This document shows positions 1 through 5,098 of a stretch of DNA of 9,943 nucleotides, piece by piece. The translations under genes and the position numbers were made by a program. Source of the DNA: Opitutaceae bacterium (GTDB taxonomy: Bacteria > Verrucomicrobiota > Verrucomicrobiia > Opitutales > Opitutaceae). Under the pieces are notes generated by a model. It was not told the DNA's origin and did not search any database. It was given only the letters and a program-made list of their open reading frames with translations. Within the stretch, counting starts at the first letter, position 1; the number at the start of each line of letters is the position of its first letter. Where the stretch lies: assembly GCA_020847775.1 (NCBI GenBank), contig JADLBI010000315.1, positions 1 through 9,943 on the forward strand. The letters are read 5' to 3'.

Positions 1-117
1 CTGCAGGGCGTCGGTGTCATAATGGTGCCAGCAGGAATTGTTGATATGAAAAAACATCGGAATGTATTCCGGATTTTCGAAACGGACCGCCCTTAGAAAG
101 TTTTCGCGATGATTCAT
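1..117 (-). CDS. Uroporphyrinogen decarboxylase-family protein, N-terminal part (runs off left edge)
   Basis: Thirty-nine codons read from an ATG at 117 to the window edge without a stop. The protein begins MNHRENFLRAVRFENPEYIP and continues with a FFHIN...CWHHY stretch. This opening (xxRENFLRAV, then a proline and a hydrophobic strand) is what I recall from the URO-D/methylcobamide methyltransferase-like family in Verrucomicrobia and related groups. Many of those members are not heme enzymes but methyltransferase-like or unassigned proteins, so the substrate cannot be named. An AGGAG sequence directly abuts the ATG, which is unusually close spacing for a ribosome-binding site. No in-frame ATG is seen just upstream. 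The catalytic region lies outside the window, so the family call rests on the N-terminus alone. Confidence 0.7.
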   Translation of the reverse strand, partial: MNHRENFLRAVRFENPEYIPMFFHINNSCWHHYDTDALQ

Positions 118-135
118 CTCCTGCCTCAGTTTAGA

Positions 136-141
136 ATATTA
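136..141 (-). promoter_or_regulatory. Possible -10 element upstream of the URO-D-family gene
   Basis: On the minus strand the hexamer TAATAT lies 18 bases before the ATG at 117, in a locally AT-rich patch (about 131-150) of an otherwise GC-rich window. No convincing -35 hexamer is found at 16-18 bp spacing. If used, it would give a very short untranslated leader. This is a weak sequence-only guess. Confidence 0.25.
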
Positions 142-201
142 CATTCCATCAGTTAGCACGGATGATGAGGCGAATATGGGGCCTGGTCGATGTTTGTTGA
201 T

Positions 202-330
202 TTACGAAGCCGTTCTGGCCCAGCTGAGGTAACTGCGCAAGCCAGTGGATAAATGTTCCGCTTCTTCAAACAAGGTGCGCAAGAACGCTGCCGCCGCTCC
301 GGGACTTTCGAAAAGATCGCGTCGGTAATT
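202..330 (-). pseudogene. Possible C-terminal fragment of an unidentified gene
   Basis: Read on the minus strand and ending at the TAA at 202-204, one frame gives about 42 codons with a plausible protein-like composition. It includes DLFESPGAAAAFLR, then LFEEAEHLSTGLRSYL, and ends SWARTAS. This would form an amphipathic helix-like tail. It has no start codon of its own, and upstream (beyond about 330) the frame runs into the hicB remnant on the opposite strand. I do not recognise the family. The frame could be open by chance, so this is only a candidate gene fragment. Confidence 0.2.
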
Positions 331-449
331 CCCGCGCCGACGCCATCACCAACGTCGAGGCTTTGGTGCTGCGTGCCATCGCCGACCGATTGGAAAATCG
401 TGAGCCGGTGCCCCAAGTCGCCCACGTCTTCACCGTTCCCGCCGCATGA
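321..449 (+). pseudogene. hicB: HicB-family antitoxin remnant (C-terminal part only)
   Basis: In the frame ending at TGA 447-449, the translation contains GNSRADAITNVEALVLRAIA followed by DRLENREPVP and a short hydrophobic tail ending FTVPAA. This matches the C-terminal part of HicB-type antitoxins, where a glycine and a (R/D)-EA-I-x-x-VEAL helix follow the degenerate RNase-H-like core. The expected N-terminal half (the strands and the LPGxxxYG region) is absent: upstream of about 321 the same frame does not look like HicB and has no suitable start. The stop codon overlaps the ATG of the following hicA frame (ATGA), the usual coupling of a hicB-hicA pair. HicB neutralises HicA and often binds DNA; this remnant should do neither. 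Confidence 0.6.
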
Positions 450-616
450 GCGAAAGGGGAGCACGCAAGTCGAGGGAAGCCCTCAAGGAGTTGCTCCGGA
501 TTGGCTGAGTTGAAAAACGCCTGACCGGCTCCCACCGCGTGCTATCGCGCGAAGGCCATCCGGATTTTATTTTTGCCTTTCATGACCGGGAAGAAATTGG
601 GCCGCGCATGACATGA
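446..616 (+). pseudogene. hicA: HicA-family mRNA interferase toxin, inactivated by nonsense codons
   Basis: From the ATG at 446 the frame reads MSERGARKSREALKELLRIG, hits TGA at 506-508, then continues as VEKRLTGSHRVLSREGHPDF and FAFHDREEIGPRM before a second stop at 614-616. HicA toxins have the order (R)-ALxxxGW-x(n)-GSHxxxxxxG-P--F-FAFHDREEIGPRM, and the tryptophan after RIG appears to be the mutated codon (TGG to TGA). The catalytic histidine of the GSH motif falls at codon 30, after the first stop, and the usual C-terminal helix after GPRM is missing. HicA is a small dsRBD-fold ribonuclease that cleaves mRNA. With its antitoxin also truncated, the pair is dead unless the TGA is read through. 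Confidence 0.75.
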
Positions 617-654
617 TGGAACTGCTTTGAACCGCTCAATCCCACAGGCGATGC

Positions 655-771
655 AACCACTGATGAGCACTGATGGACACTGATGGAGACGATGCCTGCA
701 AATGCTTTGGTGAGCCGGTCGGATGGCGCCGTCCTGCTCGGATAAGTGCTCATCAGTGCGAATCAGTGGTT
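655..771. repeat. Inverted pair of ACTGATGRRC decamer tandem repeats
   Basis: The left arm, 655-686, holds three tandem units of a 10-bp repeat (ACTGATGAGC, ACTGATGGAC, ACTGATGGAG, starting at 659, 669 and 679). The right arm, 745-771, read on the minus strand, gives AACCACTGATTCGCACTGAT and continues GAGCACT, which is the same decamer in opposite orientation. Over 27 bases the arms match at 23. The spacer is 63 bases (682-744). Repeats of this kind (ACTGATGxAC) are dispersed in verrucomicrobial and planctomycete genomes as far as I recall. Their origin and role are not established here. Confidence 0.75.
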
Positions 772-787
772 CAACTGCATTTCCAGG

Positions 788-877
788 ATGGCAATCACCA
801 ACCCCTACCACGACGCACCCTCGAGCCCCTGGCTCCGCGGCAACTTGCACGCGCACACCACCGCCAGCGATGCCTAG
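788..877 (+). pseudogene. PHP-domain phosphoesterase-like protein, N-terminal fragment
   Basis: Twenty-nine codons from the ATG at 788 read NPYHDAPSSPWLRGNLHAHT then TASDA and stop at TAG 875-877. WLRGNLHAHTTASD is motif I of the polymerase and histidinol phosphatase (PHP) superfamily: the HxH metal ligands and the following serine-aspartate are all present. Full PHP-domain proteins run to 200 or more residues, with further His/Asp ligands that cannot be found downstream in any frame before rhaM. I infer a truncated gene copy whose body was lost. The ATG begins just after the right arm of the decamer repeat, so the repeat may mark one edge of the surviving segment. Confidence 0.6.
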
Positions 878-946
878 GGCAGGGCCCGATCTCCGAGCAG
901 GCCGGTTCATTGCAGCCACGACCGCCTTCCTCGCGACGGGAGCGTT

Positions 947-1261
947 TCACGCCAAATGAAACACCTCGCGCAGCGGCGCGGCGACGGGACTACAATCCGG
1001 ATTCGCCGGCATGACGTCCCCCATGTGCCGCCACCAGCGCTGGCACTCCGGCGTCTGCGCGATCGCGTTCCAACGCGCCTCATCCTCAATCTCCGCGTAG
1101 GCGAAGAGCTGGCGCGTCTCCGGCAGCAGGAAGATGCTGTAGTTGTGCACACCGTGCGCCTTGAGCACGCGCTCCAACTCCGGCCAGATCGGCGCATGGC
1201 GGCGTTGGTATTCGGCTTCCGAGCCGGCGTTGACGGACATGACGAAAGCGACGCGTTTCAT
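947..1261 (-). CDS. rhaM: L-rhamnose mutarotase
   Basis: This gene encodes 104 residues, exactly the length of Escherichia coli RhaM. The enzyme interconverts alpha and beta anomers of L-rhamnose in the cytoplasm, feeding rhamnose isomerase. Family landmarks are clear: AFVMSVN near the N-terminus, EYQRRHAPIWPELE with the catalytic His at residue 22, HNYSIF with Tyr41, RWNAIA, CQRWW (Trp76-Trp77) and DVMPANPD followed by the REVFHL end. The frame extends upstream to 1423, but the ATG at 1261 is chosen because MKRVAFVM aligns with the family start and the upstream 54 codons resemble nothing. No strong Shine-Dalgarno is seen before it. It is divergent from the secretion operon. No other rhamnose genes are visible, so it may be single or the last trace of a catabolic cluster. 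Confidence 0.95.
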   Translation of the reverse strand: MKRVAFVMSVNAGSEAEYQRRHAPIWPELERVLKAHGVHNYSIFLLPETRQLFAYAEIEDEARWNAIAQTPECQRWWRHMGDVMPANPDCSPVAAPLREVFHLA

Positions 1262-1450
1262 GGGAAGAATGGTTGGTTGATGATCAAACTCAGCGGGCCG
1301 GTCCGCCTGATTTTTCAACCAGCGACACGGGGCGGCCTGCACCCAATTCCATGTCCGGCCCAGCGCACCGTGGCAAAGTTTTTCCGGCGAGCACGACGGC
1401 AGCTTCGGCGTTGCGTTCCACACCAGCGGGCTCGTTAATCCCGGCCTGCC
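1262..1450. promoter_or_regulatory. Divergent intergenic region between rhaM and the secretion operon
   Basis: These 189 bases separate two genes read away from each other, so promoters for both should lie here. I cannot identify one with confidence. A TTGCGT (1413-1418) and TTAATC (1437-1442) pair with an 18-bp spacer faces the secretion operon but would put the start point almost on the ATG at 1451. A small palindrome, TTGAT-G-ATCAA at 1277-1287, lies 16 bases upstream of the rhaM start and could be an operator. Neither is compelling. Confidence 0.3.
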
Positions 1451-1981
1451 ATGAGCCGTATCGCGACCGCAATCATTTGCCTGGGGCTGACGGGCCTGCC
1501 ACTAGCGGCGCGGGCCACGGCGAATGATGCCGATTTGCGCAGCCTGCTCGATAATTCGCCGTTCGGTGCCGCCCAGTCATCCACCGGGCCCACCAGGACG
1601 GATACGCCGGTCGAGTTTCGCGGGGTCTTCGCCGAGGGCGGTGAGAATTTTTTCAACCTCTACCTCGCGGCCAACTCGCGCTCCGAATGGCTCGGCTTGG
1701 GCGAGACCTACGGCGACACCCTCACCGTCAAAGCCTACGACGCGGCCAACCAGCAACTCACCGTCGAACTGCAAGGCCGCCCCCTCACCCTCTCCCTCGG
1801 CTCGGCCAAGCGCCCCGCCATCGCGCCGACTCCGGCCGCGCCCGCCTTGACCGCCACCACCACACCCAGTGCGCAACCCACCGCTCCGGTCCCCGATCAG
1901 GAACGGTTGGCCAAGATCGCCGACGAAATCCGCCGCCGCCGCGCCCTGCGCCAGCAAGCCTTGCAGAAAACCGCCCAATGA
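1451..1981 (+). CDS. GspC-like periplasmic type II secretion protein
   Basis: The 176-residue product starts with an export signal (MSRIATAIICLGLTGLPLAA then RA), with cleavage likely near residue 22. Residues 54-117 (FRGVF, then NLYL, EWLGLGETYGDTL, LTVELQGRPLTLSL) resemble the homology region (HR) of GspC and the related PilP fold, a small beta-domain that contacts the secretin N0 domain. Residues 121-148 are a Pro/Thr/Ala linker and 149-174 a charged, Arg-rich helix. Unlike classical GspC it has a cleavable-looking signal rather than an N-terminal anchor and inner-membrane segment, and no PDZ domain, so the name is tentative. It is the first gene of the operon and overlaps gspG by ATGA. 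No Shine-Dalgarno is visible. The ATG is chosen because it yields the signal peptide. Confidence 0.6.
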   Translation: MSRIATAIICLGLTGLPLAARATANDADLRSLLDNSPFGAAQSSTGPTRTDTPVEFRGVFAEGGENFFNLYLAANSRSEWLGLGETYGDTLTVKAYDAANQQLTVELQGRPLTLSLGSAKRPAIAPTPAAPALTATTTPSAQPTAPVPDQERLAKIADEIRRRRALRQQALQKTAQ

Positions 1982-2415
1982 AATCCCACCGCCCCGGCGG
2001 CGCGCGCGCCGCCTTCACCCTGATCGAAATCCTCGTGGTCGTCGCCATCATCGGCATGCTCGCCGCGCTGTTCATCACCAACACCGACAAAATTTTCGGC
2101 CAAAGCCAGGATGTGGTCGCCCGCGTCTTCGTGCGCGACTCGATCAAGACCTCGCTCGTGCGCTACAAGATCGACCTCGGCGACTACCCGACGACCGCCG
2201 AAGGGCTGCAGGCGCTCGTGGCCGCCCCGGCCAACAGCGGCGAACGCTGGCACGGCCCCTATGTCGAGCTGACCGGAGGCAAGCTCCCCCTCGACCCCTG
2301 GAACGAGCCTTACCAATACATCTACCCCGGCACGCGCAACAAGGGCAGCTATGATCTGTTTTCCAAAGGCCCGGACAAAACCGCCGCCACCGAGGACGAC
2401 ATCGGCAACTGGTGA
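1978..2415 (+). CDS. gspG: Type II secretion major pseudopilin GspG
   Basis: The gene encodes 145 residues with a 12-residue positively charged leader, then FTLIEILVVVAIIG, the prepilin N-terminal helix, with Glu at mature position +5. Downstream features are diagnostic of GspG: LGDYPTTAEGLQALV, GPYVE, LPLDPWNEPYQYIYPGTRNK, SYDLFSKGPD and the acidic EDDIGNW end that forms the calcium site. GspG polymerises into the periplasmic pseudopilus that pushes substrates through the secretin. The residue before the cleavage site is Ala12 rather than the near-invariant Gly. The start ATG overlaps the previous stop as ATGA. The same frame is open upstream to 1687, but that region lies inside the preceding gene. 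Confidence 0.95.
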   Translation: MKSHRPGGARAAFTLIEILVVVAIIGMLAALFITNTDKIFGQSQDVVARVFVRDSIKTSLVRYKIDLGDYPTTAEGLQALVAAPANSGERWHGPYVELTGGKLPLDPWNEPYQYIYPGTRNKGSYDLFSKGPDKTAATEDDIGNW

Positions 2416-2896
2416 CCGCGCCCATCACGCGGCCTTCACCCTGGTCGAGGTGCTGCTCACGCTCGCGCTGCTGGTCTTGGTTTCCACCGTGTTGATCAGC
2501 GCCGCGGCGGGATTCTTCCGTCAACGCGACGGCCGGCCCGACGACGCGTTCTGGTCGGCGGTCAACGCCGCGCGCCAGCTCGCGCTCGACCAAAATCAGC
2601 CTGTCGCCATGCGCTACGACACCGAGACCAAGCGGCTGCTTTGGTCCGCGGGCGACGCAAACGGCTCCGCCGCTTTCGCCGGGCGAACCCTGCGCTTTCT
2701 ACCGCCGGAGCGCGGCTCCACGCTCCTGCTCGGCGGCGTGCTGATTGAGGGCGACGCCTTGGCCCGCGTGCGTTTTTATCCCGACGGCACCTGCGATCCC
2801 TTCCGGCTAGAAATCAAAACCGAGGGTGCCGCGCCGCGCCTCCTGCGCATCGACCCGTGGACCTGCGCGCCCGTCCTCAGCCCCGCCCGTTCATGA
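2351..2896 (+). CDS. gspH: Type II secretion minor pseudopilin GspH
   Basis: The product has FTLVEVLLTLALLVLVSTVL after the leader (Phe29, Glu33) and a downstream beta-rich globular domain with NAARQLALDQNQPVAMRYD, RTLRFLPPERGS, VRFYPDGTC and a conserved-looking FRLEI strand, as in GspH/FimT-type minor pseudopilins that sit near the pseudopilus tip. The -1 residue is Ala28. The only start codon in this frame before the prepilin motif is ATG 2351, which makes the gene overlap gspG by 65 bases and gives a 28-residue Pro/Thr-rich leader. All other junctions in the operon overlap by 1-4 bases. A GTGA at 2412-2415 would be the expected start but is out of frame by one base, so either the long overlap is real or a one-base indel has occurred. 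The start is therefore less certain than the gene. Confidence 0.85.
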   Translation: MICFPKARTKPPPPRTTSATGDRAHHAAFTLVEVLLTLALLVLVSTVLISAAAGFFRQRDGRPDDAFWSAVNAARQLALDQNQPVAMRYDTETKRLLWSAGDANGSAAFAGRTLRFLPPERGSTLLLGGVLIEGDALARVRFYPDGTCDPFRLEIKTEGAAPRLLRIDPWTCAPVLSPARS

Positions 2897-3342
2897 AGCC
2901 GCACCCGGCCGCCAACCGCGCGTTCACCTTGGTCGAAGTGCTGGTGAGCCTCGCCATCTTCGCCCTCGCCGCTGTCGCGCTGGCCGCCGCCTATCTCAAC
3001 GTTCTCAACGGCTACCAAAACCGCGACCACGAGCGCGCCATCAACGCCACTTGGTCCCTTGTGCGCATCGCCACTTCAAGTGTGGCCGATCGCGACGAAC
3101 TCGAGGCTGGAGGCACGATCGAGCTGCCCGATCGCCAGCGCGTGACGTGGACCGCGCAGATCGTGCCCACCCCGATCGCCGATCTGTTCGCGCTCGAACT
3201 CTCCGCGCACGCCACCGCGCCGACCGAATGGGAACGCCGCGCGCGCATTATGCTTTTGCGCCCGGAGTGGAGCGACCCCGGCGAGCGCGACCGCTTGCGC
3301 GCCGATAGCAAACAACTCTTGGAGAGGAACCGCCAGCCATGA
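2893..3342 (+). CDS. gspI: Type II secretion minor pseudopilin GspI
   Basis: The gene encodes 149 residues: leader MKPHPAANRA, then FTLVEVLVSLAIFALAAVAL with Glu at +5, followed by the GspI pattern of a long amphipathic helix (AYLNVLNGYQNRDHERAINA then TWSLVRI) and a small beta domain. VEVLVSLAIFALAA is typical of GspI. With GspJ and GspK it should form the tip complex that primes pseudopilus assembly. Ala10, not Gly, precedes the cleavage site. The start overlaps the gspH stop by ATGA and no Shine-Dalgarno is seen, so translation is probably coupled. Confidence 0.9.
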   Translation: MKPHPAANRAFTLVEVLVSLAIFALAAVALAAAYLNVLNGYQNRDHERAINATWSLVRIATSSVADRDELEAGGTIELPDRQRVTWTAQIVPTPIADLFALELSAHATAPTEWERRARIMLLRPEWSDPGERDRLRADSKQLLERNRQP

Positions 3343-3989
3343 ACCGCGCTCCCTCCACCCGCCACGCGGCCTTCACCCTGATCGAACTGCTCGCCGCGCT
3401 CGCGCTCATGGCGATGCTGCTGACCGCGTTGCTCACCTTCGTGCTCTCGATGTCGGAAATCTGGGGCGGCAGCGGTGAGAAACGCCTGTTCGAGCAGCAC
3501 GTCAACGCCGTCACGCACCACCTCGACACAATGCTGCGCCGCGCCGCGCTCCCCTCCGCCGGGCACGCCCCAGCCGAGCCCTTCGCGGTGCGCGAGATCC
3601 GCGCGCCCGACGACGACAAGGTTGACGGGCTCGAGTTTTTCCTCGCCTCTGGCGACCGGCTGTTGAGCTGGAATGGCCAGCCCGCACCGCTCGTCACCTG
3701 CACGCTCGGGTTTCGACGCGACCAAGGACTGACGCTCTTTTGGCGCTCGGAATTGGAGGAGGACGAGGCGGCGGTCCACGAAACGCCGCTCAGCCCTTTT
3801 ATCAACAGCCTGTCCTATTTCTATCGCGACGAAGCCACCGGCCAATGGCGCGACTACCCCGACCTGCAACGCCACGGCGACCACTGGCGCGTGCCCGAGC
3901 AGATCGTGCTGCAGTTCAAACACGGCGACCTCACCGCCACCCGCGCGCTCACCTTGCCGCTGGCCCCCGGCGGCCTGCCCCTGTTCTGA
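3339..3989 (+). CDS. gspJ: Type II secretion minor pseudopilin GspJ
   Basis: The 216-residue product has an 11-residue leader, then FTLIELLAALALMAMLLTAL with Glu at +5, and a globular domain with DTMLRRAALPS, VDGLEFFLAS, LVTCTLGFRRD, ETPLSPFINSLSYFYRDEAT, WRVPEQIVLQF and a final hydrophobic PLF. The length and the late SLSYFYRDEATGQW segment fit GspJ. It would sit with GspI and GspK at the pseudopilus tip. A GGAGAGG stretch at 3321-3327, about 11 bases before the ATG, may act as ribosome-binding site. The start overlaps the gspI stop as ATGA. Ala11 occupies the -1 position. Confidence 0.9.
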   Translation: MNRAPSTRHAAFTLIELLAALALMAMLLTALLTFVLSMSEIWGGSGEKRLFEQHVNAVTHHLDTMLRRAALPSAGHAPAEPFAVREIRAPDDDKVDGLEFFLASGDRLLSWNGQPAPLVTCTLGFRRDQGLTLFWRSELEEDEAAVHETPLSPFINSLSYFYRDEATGQWRDYPDLQRHGDHWRVPEQIVLQFKHGDLTATRALTLPLAPGGLPLF

Positions 3990-5098
3990 TGAAGCGCGCA
4001 AAGTCCAGCATTCATCAGTGTAGGGCGGGGTCGCCGCCCCCGCCAAAGCGAGCGCAAGTTGACCCTCCAAGGCGGGATCAGGCGATCCCGCCCTACAACT
4101 CACAACGCGGCTCGGTCATTTTGTTCGTGCTCGGGTTGGTGCTGCTGACCGCGCTGCTGCTCACACAATTCATCTCCCGCGCGCACACGGACTTGCTGAC
4201 CGAGGCCCGGCGCAGCCAACTCGAGCCGCTGCGCGACGAGGCTTACACCGTGCTCCAAGTCTCCCTCGCCGTGCTGCGCGACTGCGCCGCCGTGGACGAG
4301 GGACTGCACGCCCCCGCCCAGGGCTGGGGCGATCCACTCACCTATTCCGGTTACATCCCGCCACCGGAATACACGGTCAGGGTCGAGATCCTCGACGAAT
4401 CCGGCAAGCTACCCCTCGCCGCCCGCTCCGCGGCCGCGCTGCTCGGCCTCTTACGCGAACTCAACGTGTCCGCCACCGACACCGACCGGTTTGTGGACGC
4501 CCTGCTCGCATGGACCGAGGCCGAAGCCGCCGCACGCACGATCGATGGCTTGGTGGCCGCGACGGACGGCACGCCCGCGCTCGCCGCGCCGCAGGCCGCC
4601 CTGCGTTCGTTCGAGGAGTTGCGCTTCATCCCCGCCACGCGCGCCGTGTTGTGCGATGAGCAGGGCGATTGGAACGAGACCGGCCGCGCCTTCCTCGCCA
4701 ACGTCACGCTGCACCCCCTCGGCGCGATCAACGTCAACACCGCCAGCGACGTGTTGCTCACCGCGCTGGGTCTCAACCCAACGGCAGTCAACCCCGCGCG
4801 CCAAAATCGCCCCGGCAGCCCGGAAAGCGTGCTGCGATCGATGGACGGCATCGGCCCCGCCGCCGACGCTGGCATCACCGTCGGCACCGACGCCACCGTG
4901 CTGCGCATCCGCATCACCGCCACCCAAGGCGCGCGCCGTTTCACGCTAGAAGTCGTCGCGCAACCCGGCGGCGACACAGCGCTAGCTCCGGTTCCAACCG
5001 ACCTTGCAGCCGGAGAGTCCGAACCCCGTCCGTGGACACGCAATAGCATCGACTCCGGTTTTCGCATCCTCGAAGTTCAGGAGAACAACGGATATTAA
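3989..5098 (+). CDS. gspK: Type II secretion minor pseudopilin GspK with a repeat-encoded leader
   Basis: The gene encodes 369 residues. Prepilin cleavage is expected after Gly41 in QRG-SVILFVLGLVLLTALL, followed by the large GspK domain: LDESGKLPL at 135-143, a helical insert (LRELNVSATDTDRFVDALLA), SFEELRFIPATRAVL and INVNTAS at 247-253. GspK caps the pseudopilus tip. As in other GspK proteins, +5 is not Glu. The ATG at 3989 shares one base with the gspJ stop. Codons 11-36 lie within a palindromic repeat (4019-4097), and no start codon occurs between that repeat and the cleavage site, so ribosomes must translate the repeat. The resulting 41-residue leader is Pro/Arg/Lys-rich and much longer than usual. 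The same frame is open upstream to 3740, but that part lies within gspJ. Confidence 0.9.
   Translation: MKRAKSSIHQCRAGSPPPPKRAQVDPPRRDQAIPPYNSQRGSVILFVLGLVLLTALLLTQFISRAHTDLLTEARRSQLEPLRDEAYTVLQVSLAVLRDCAAVDEGLHAPAQGWGDPLTYSGYIPPPEYTVRVEILDESGKLPLAARSAAALLGLLRELNVSATDTDRFVDALLAWTEAEAAARTIDGLVAATDGTPALAAPQAALRSFEELRFIPATRAVLCDEQGDWNETGRAFLANVTLHPLGAINVNTASDVLLTALGLNPTAVNPARQNRPGSPESVLRSMDGIGPAADAGITVGTDATVLRIRITATQGARRFTLEVVAQPGGDTALAPVPTDLAAGESEPRPWTRNSIDSGFRILEVQENNGY
4019..4097 (+). repeat. Palindromic (REP-like) element copy 1, inside gspK
   Basis: The ends form a long inverted repeat: TGTAGGGCGGGGTC at 4019-4032 pairs with GATCCCGCCCTACA at 4084-4097 at 13 of 14 positions. It can instead fold as two hairpins: GGCGGGG/CCCCGCC (4024-4030 with 4038-4044) and a perfect 9-bp stem GGCGGGATC/GATCCCGCC (4071-4079 with 4084-4092, loop AGGC). 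The core contains AAAGCGA (4045-4051). The copy at 6755-6828 has the same ends and core in the opposite orientation, so this is a dispersed family. Such elements resemble REP/BIME repeats, which RAYT-type transposases can spread; that link is inference. Confidence 0.85.

Larger units (their letters stand above)
118..946. other. Gene-poor stretch holding decayed gene remnants and repeats
   Basis: No intact gene is supported in these 829 bases. What can be recognised is listed separately: a weak -10-like site, a possible C-terminal coding fragment on the minus strand, a hicB tail, a broken hicA, an inverted pair of decamer repeats, and the N-terminal fragment of a PHP-domain protein. Open frames of up to 125 codons exist on both strands, but none encodes a recognisable complete protein. 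The mixture of unrelated broken genes suggests repeated insertion and deletion next to rhaM. Nothing further is seen in 878-946. Confidence 0.7.

Noticed and set aside
655..771. CRISPR array interpretation of the decamer repeats
   Set aside because: Units are 10 bp, directly adjacent without spacers, and the two arms are inverted; no cas gene is present.
542..919. A 125-codon minus-strand frame over the hicA/repeat/PHP region
   Set aside because: It crosses three unrelated remnants and the decamer repeats, and the translation resembles no family. The opposite-strand motifs explain the region better.
1262..1423. N-terminal extension of rhaM to an ATG at 1423
   Set aside because: The extra 54 residues have no family counterpart, and the ATG at 1261 gives the exact 104-residue family length.
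1413..1442. TTGCGT...TTAATC as promoter of the secretion operon
   Set aside because: The match is poor, and the transcription start would fall at or within the start codon at 1451. Mentioned only as a weak possibility within the intergenic entry.
1290..1472. A 60-codon minus-strand frame in the divergent intergenic region
   Set aside because: It overlaps the start of the secretion operon, has no ribosome-binding site or recognisable sequence, and leaves no room for promoters.
3740..3988. Longer GspK starting at 3740
   Set aside because: The extra 83 residues come from inside gspJ in another frame and carry no prepilin features. The ATG at 3989 couples to the gspJ stop like the other junctions.
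3012..4103. A 363-codon open frame on the minus strand across gspI-gspJ-gspK
   Set aside because: It is antisense to three recognisable pseudopilin genes, has a low-complexity Gly/Arg/Glu composition and no family resemblance. Long antisense frames are expected at this GC content.
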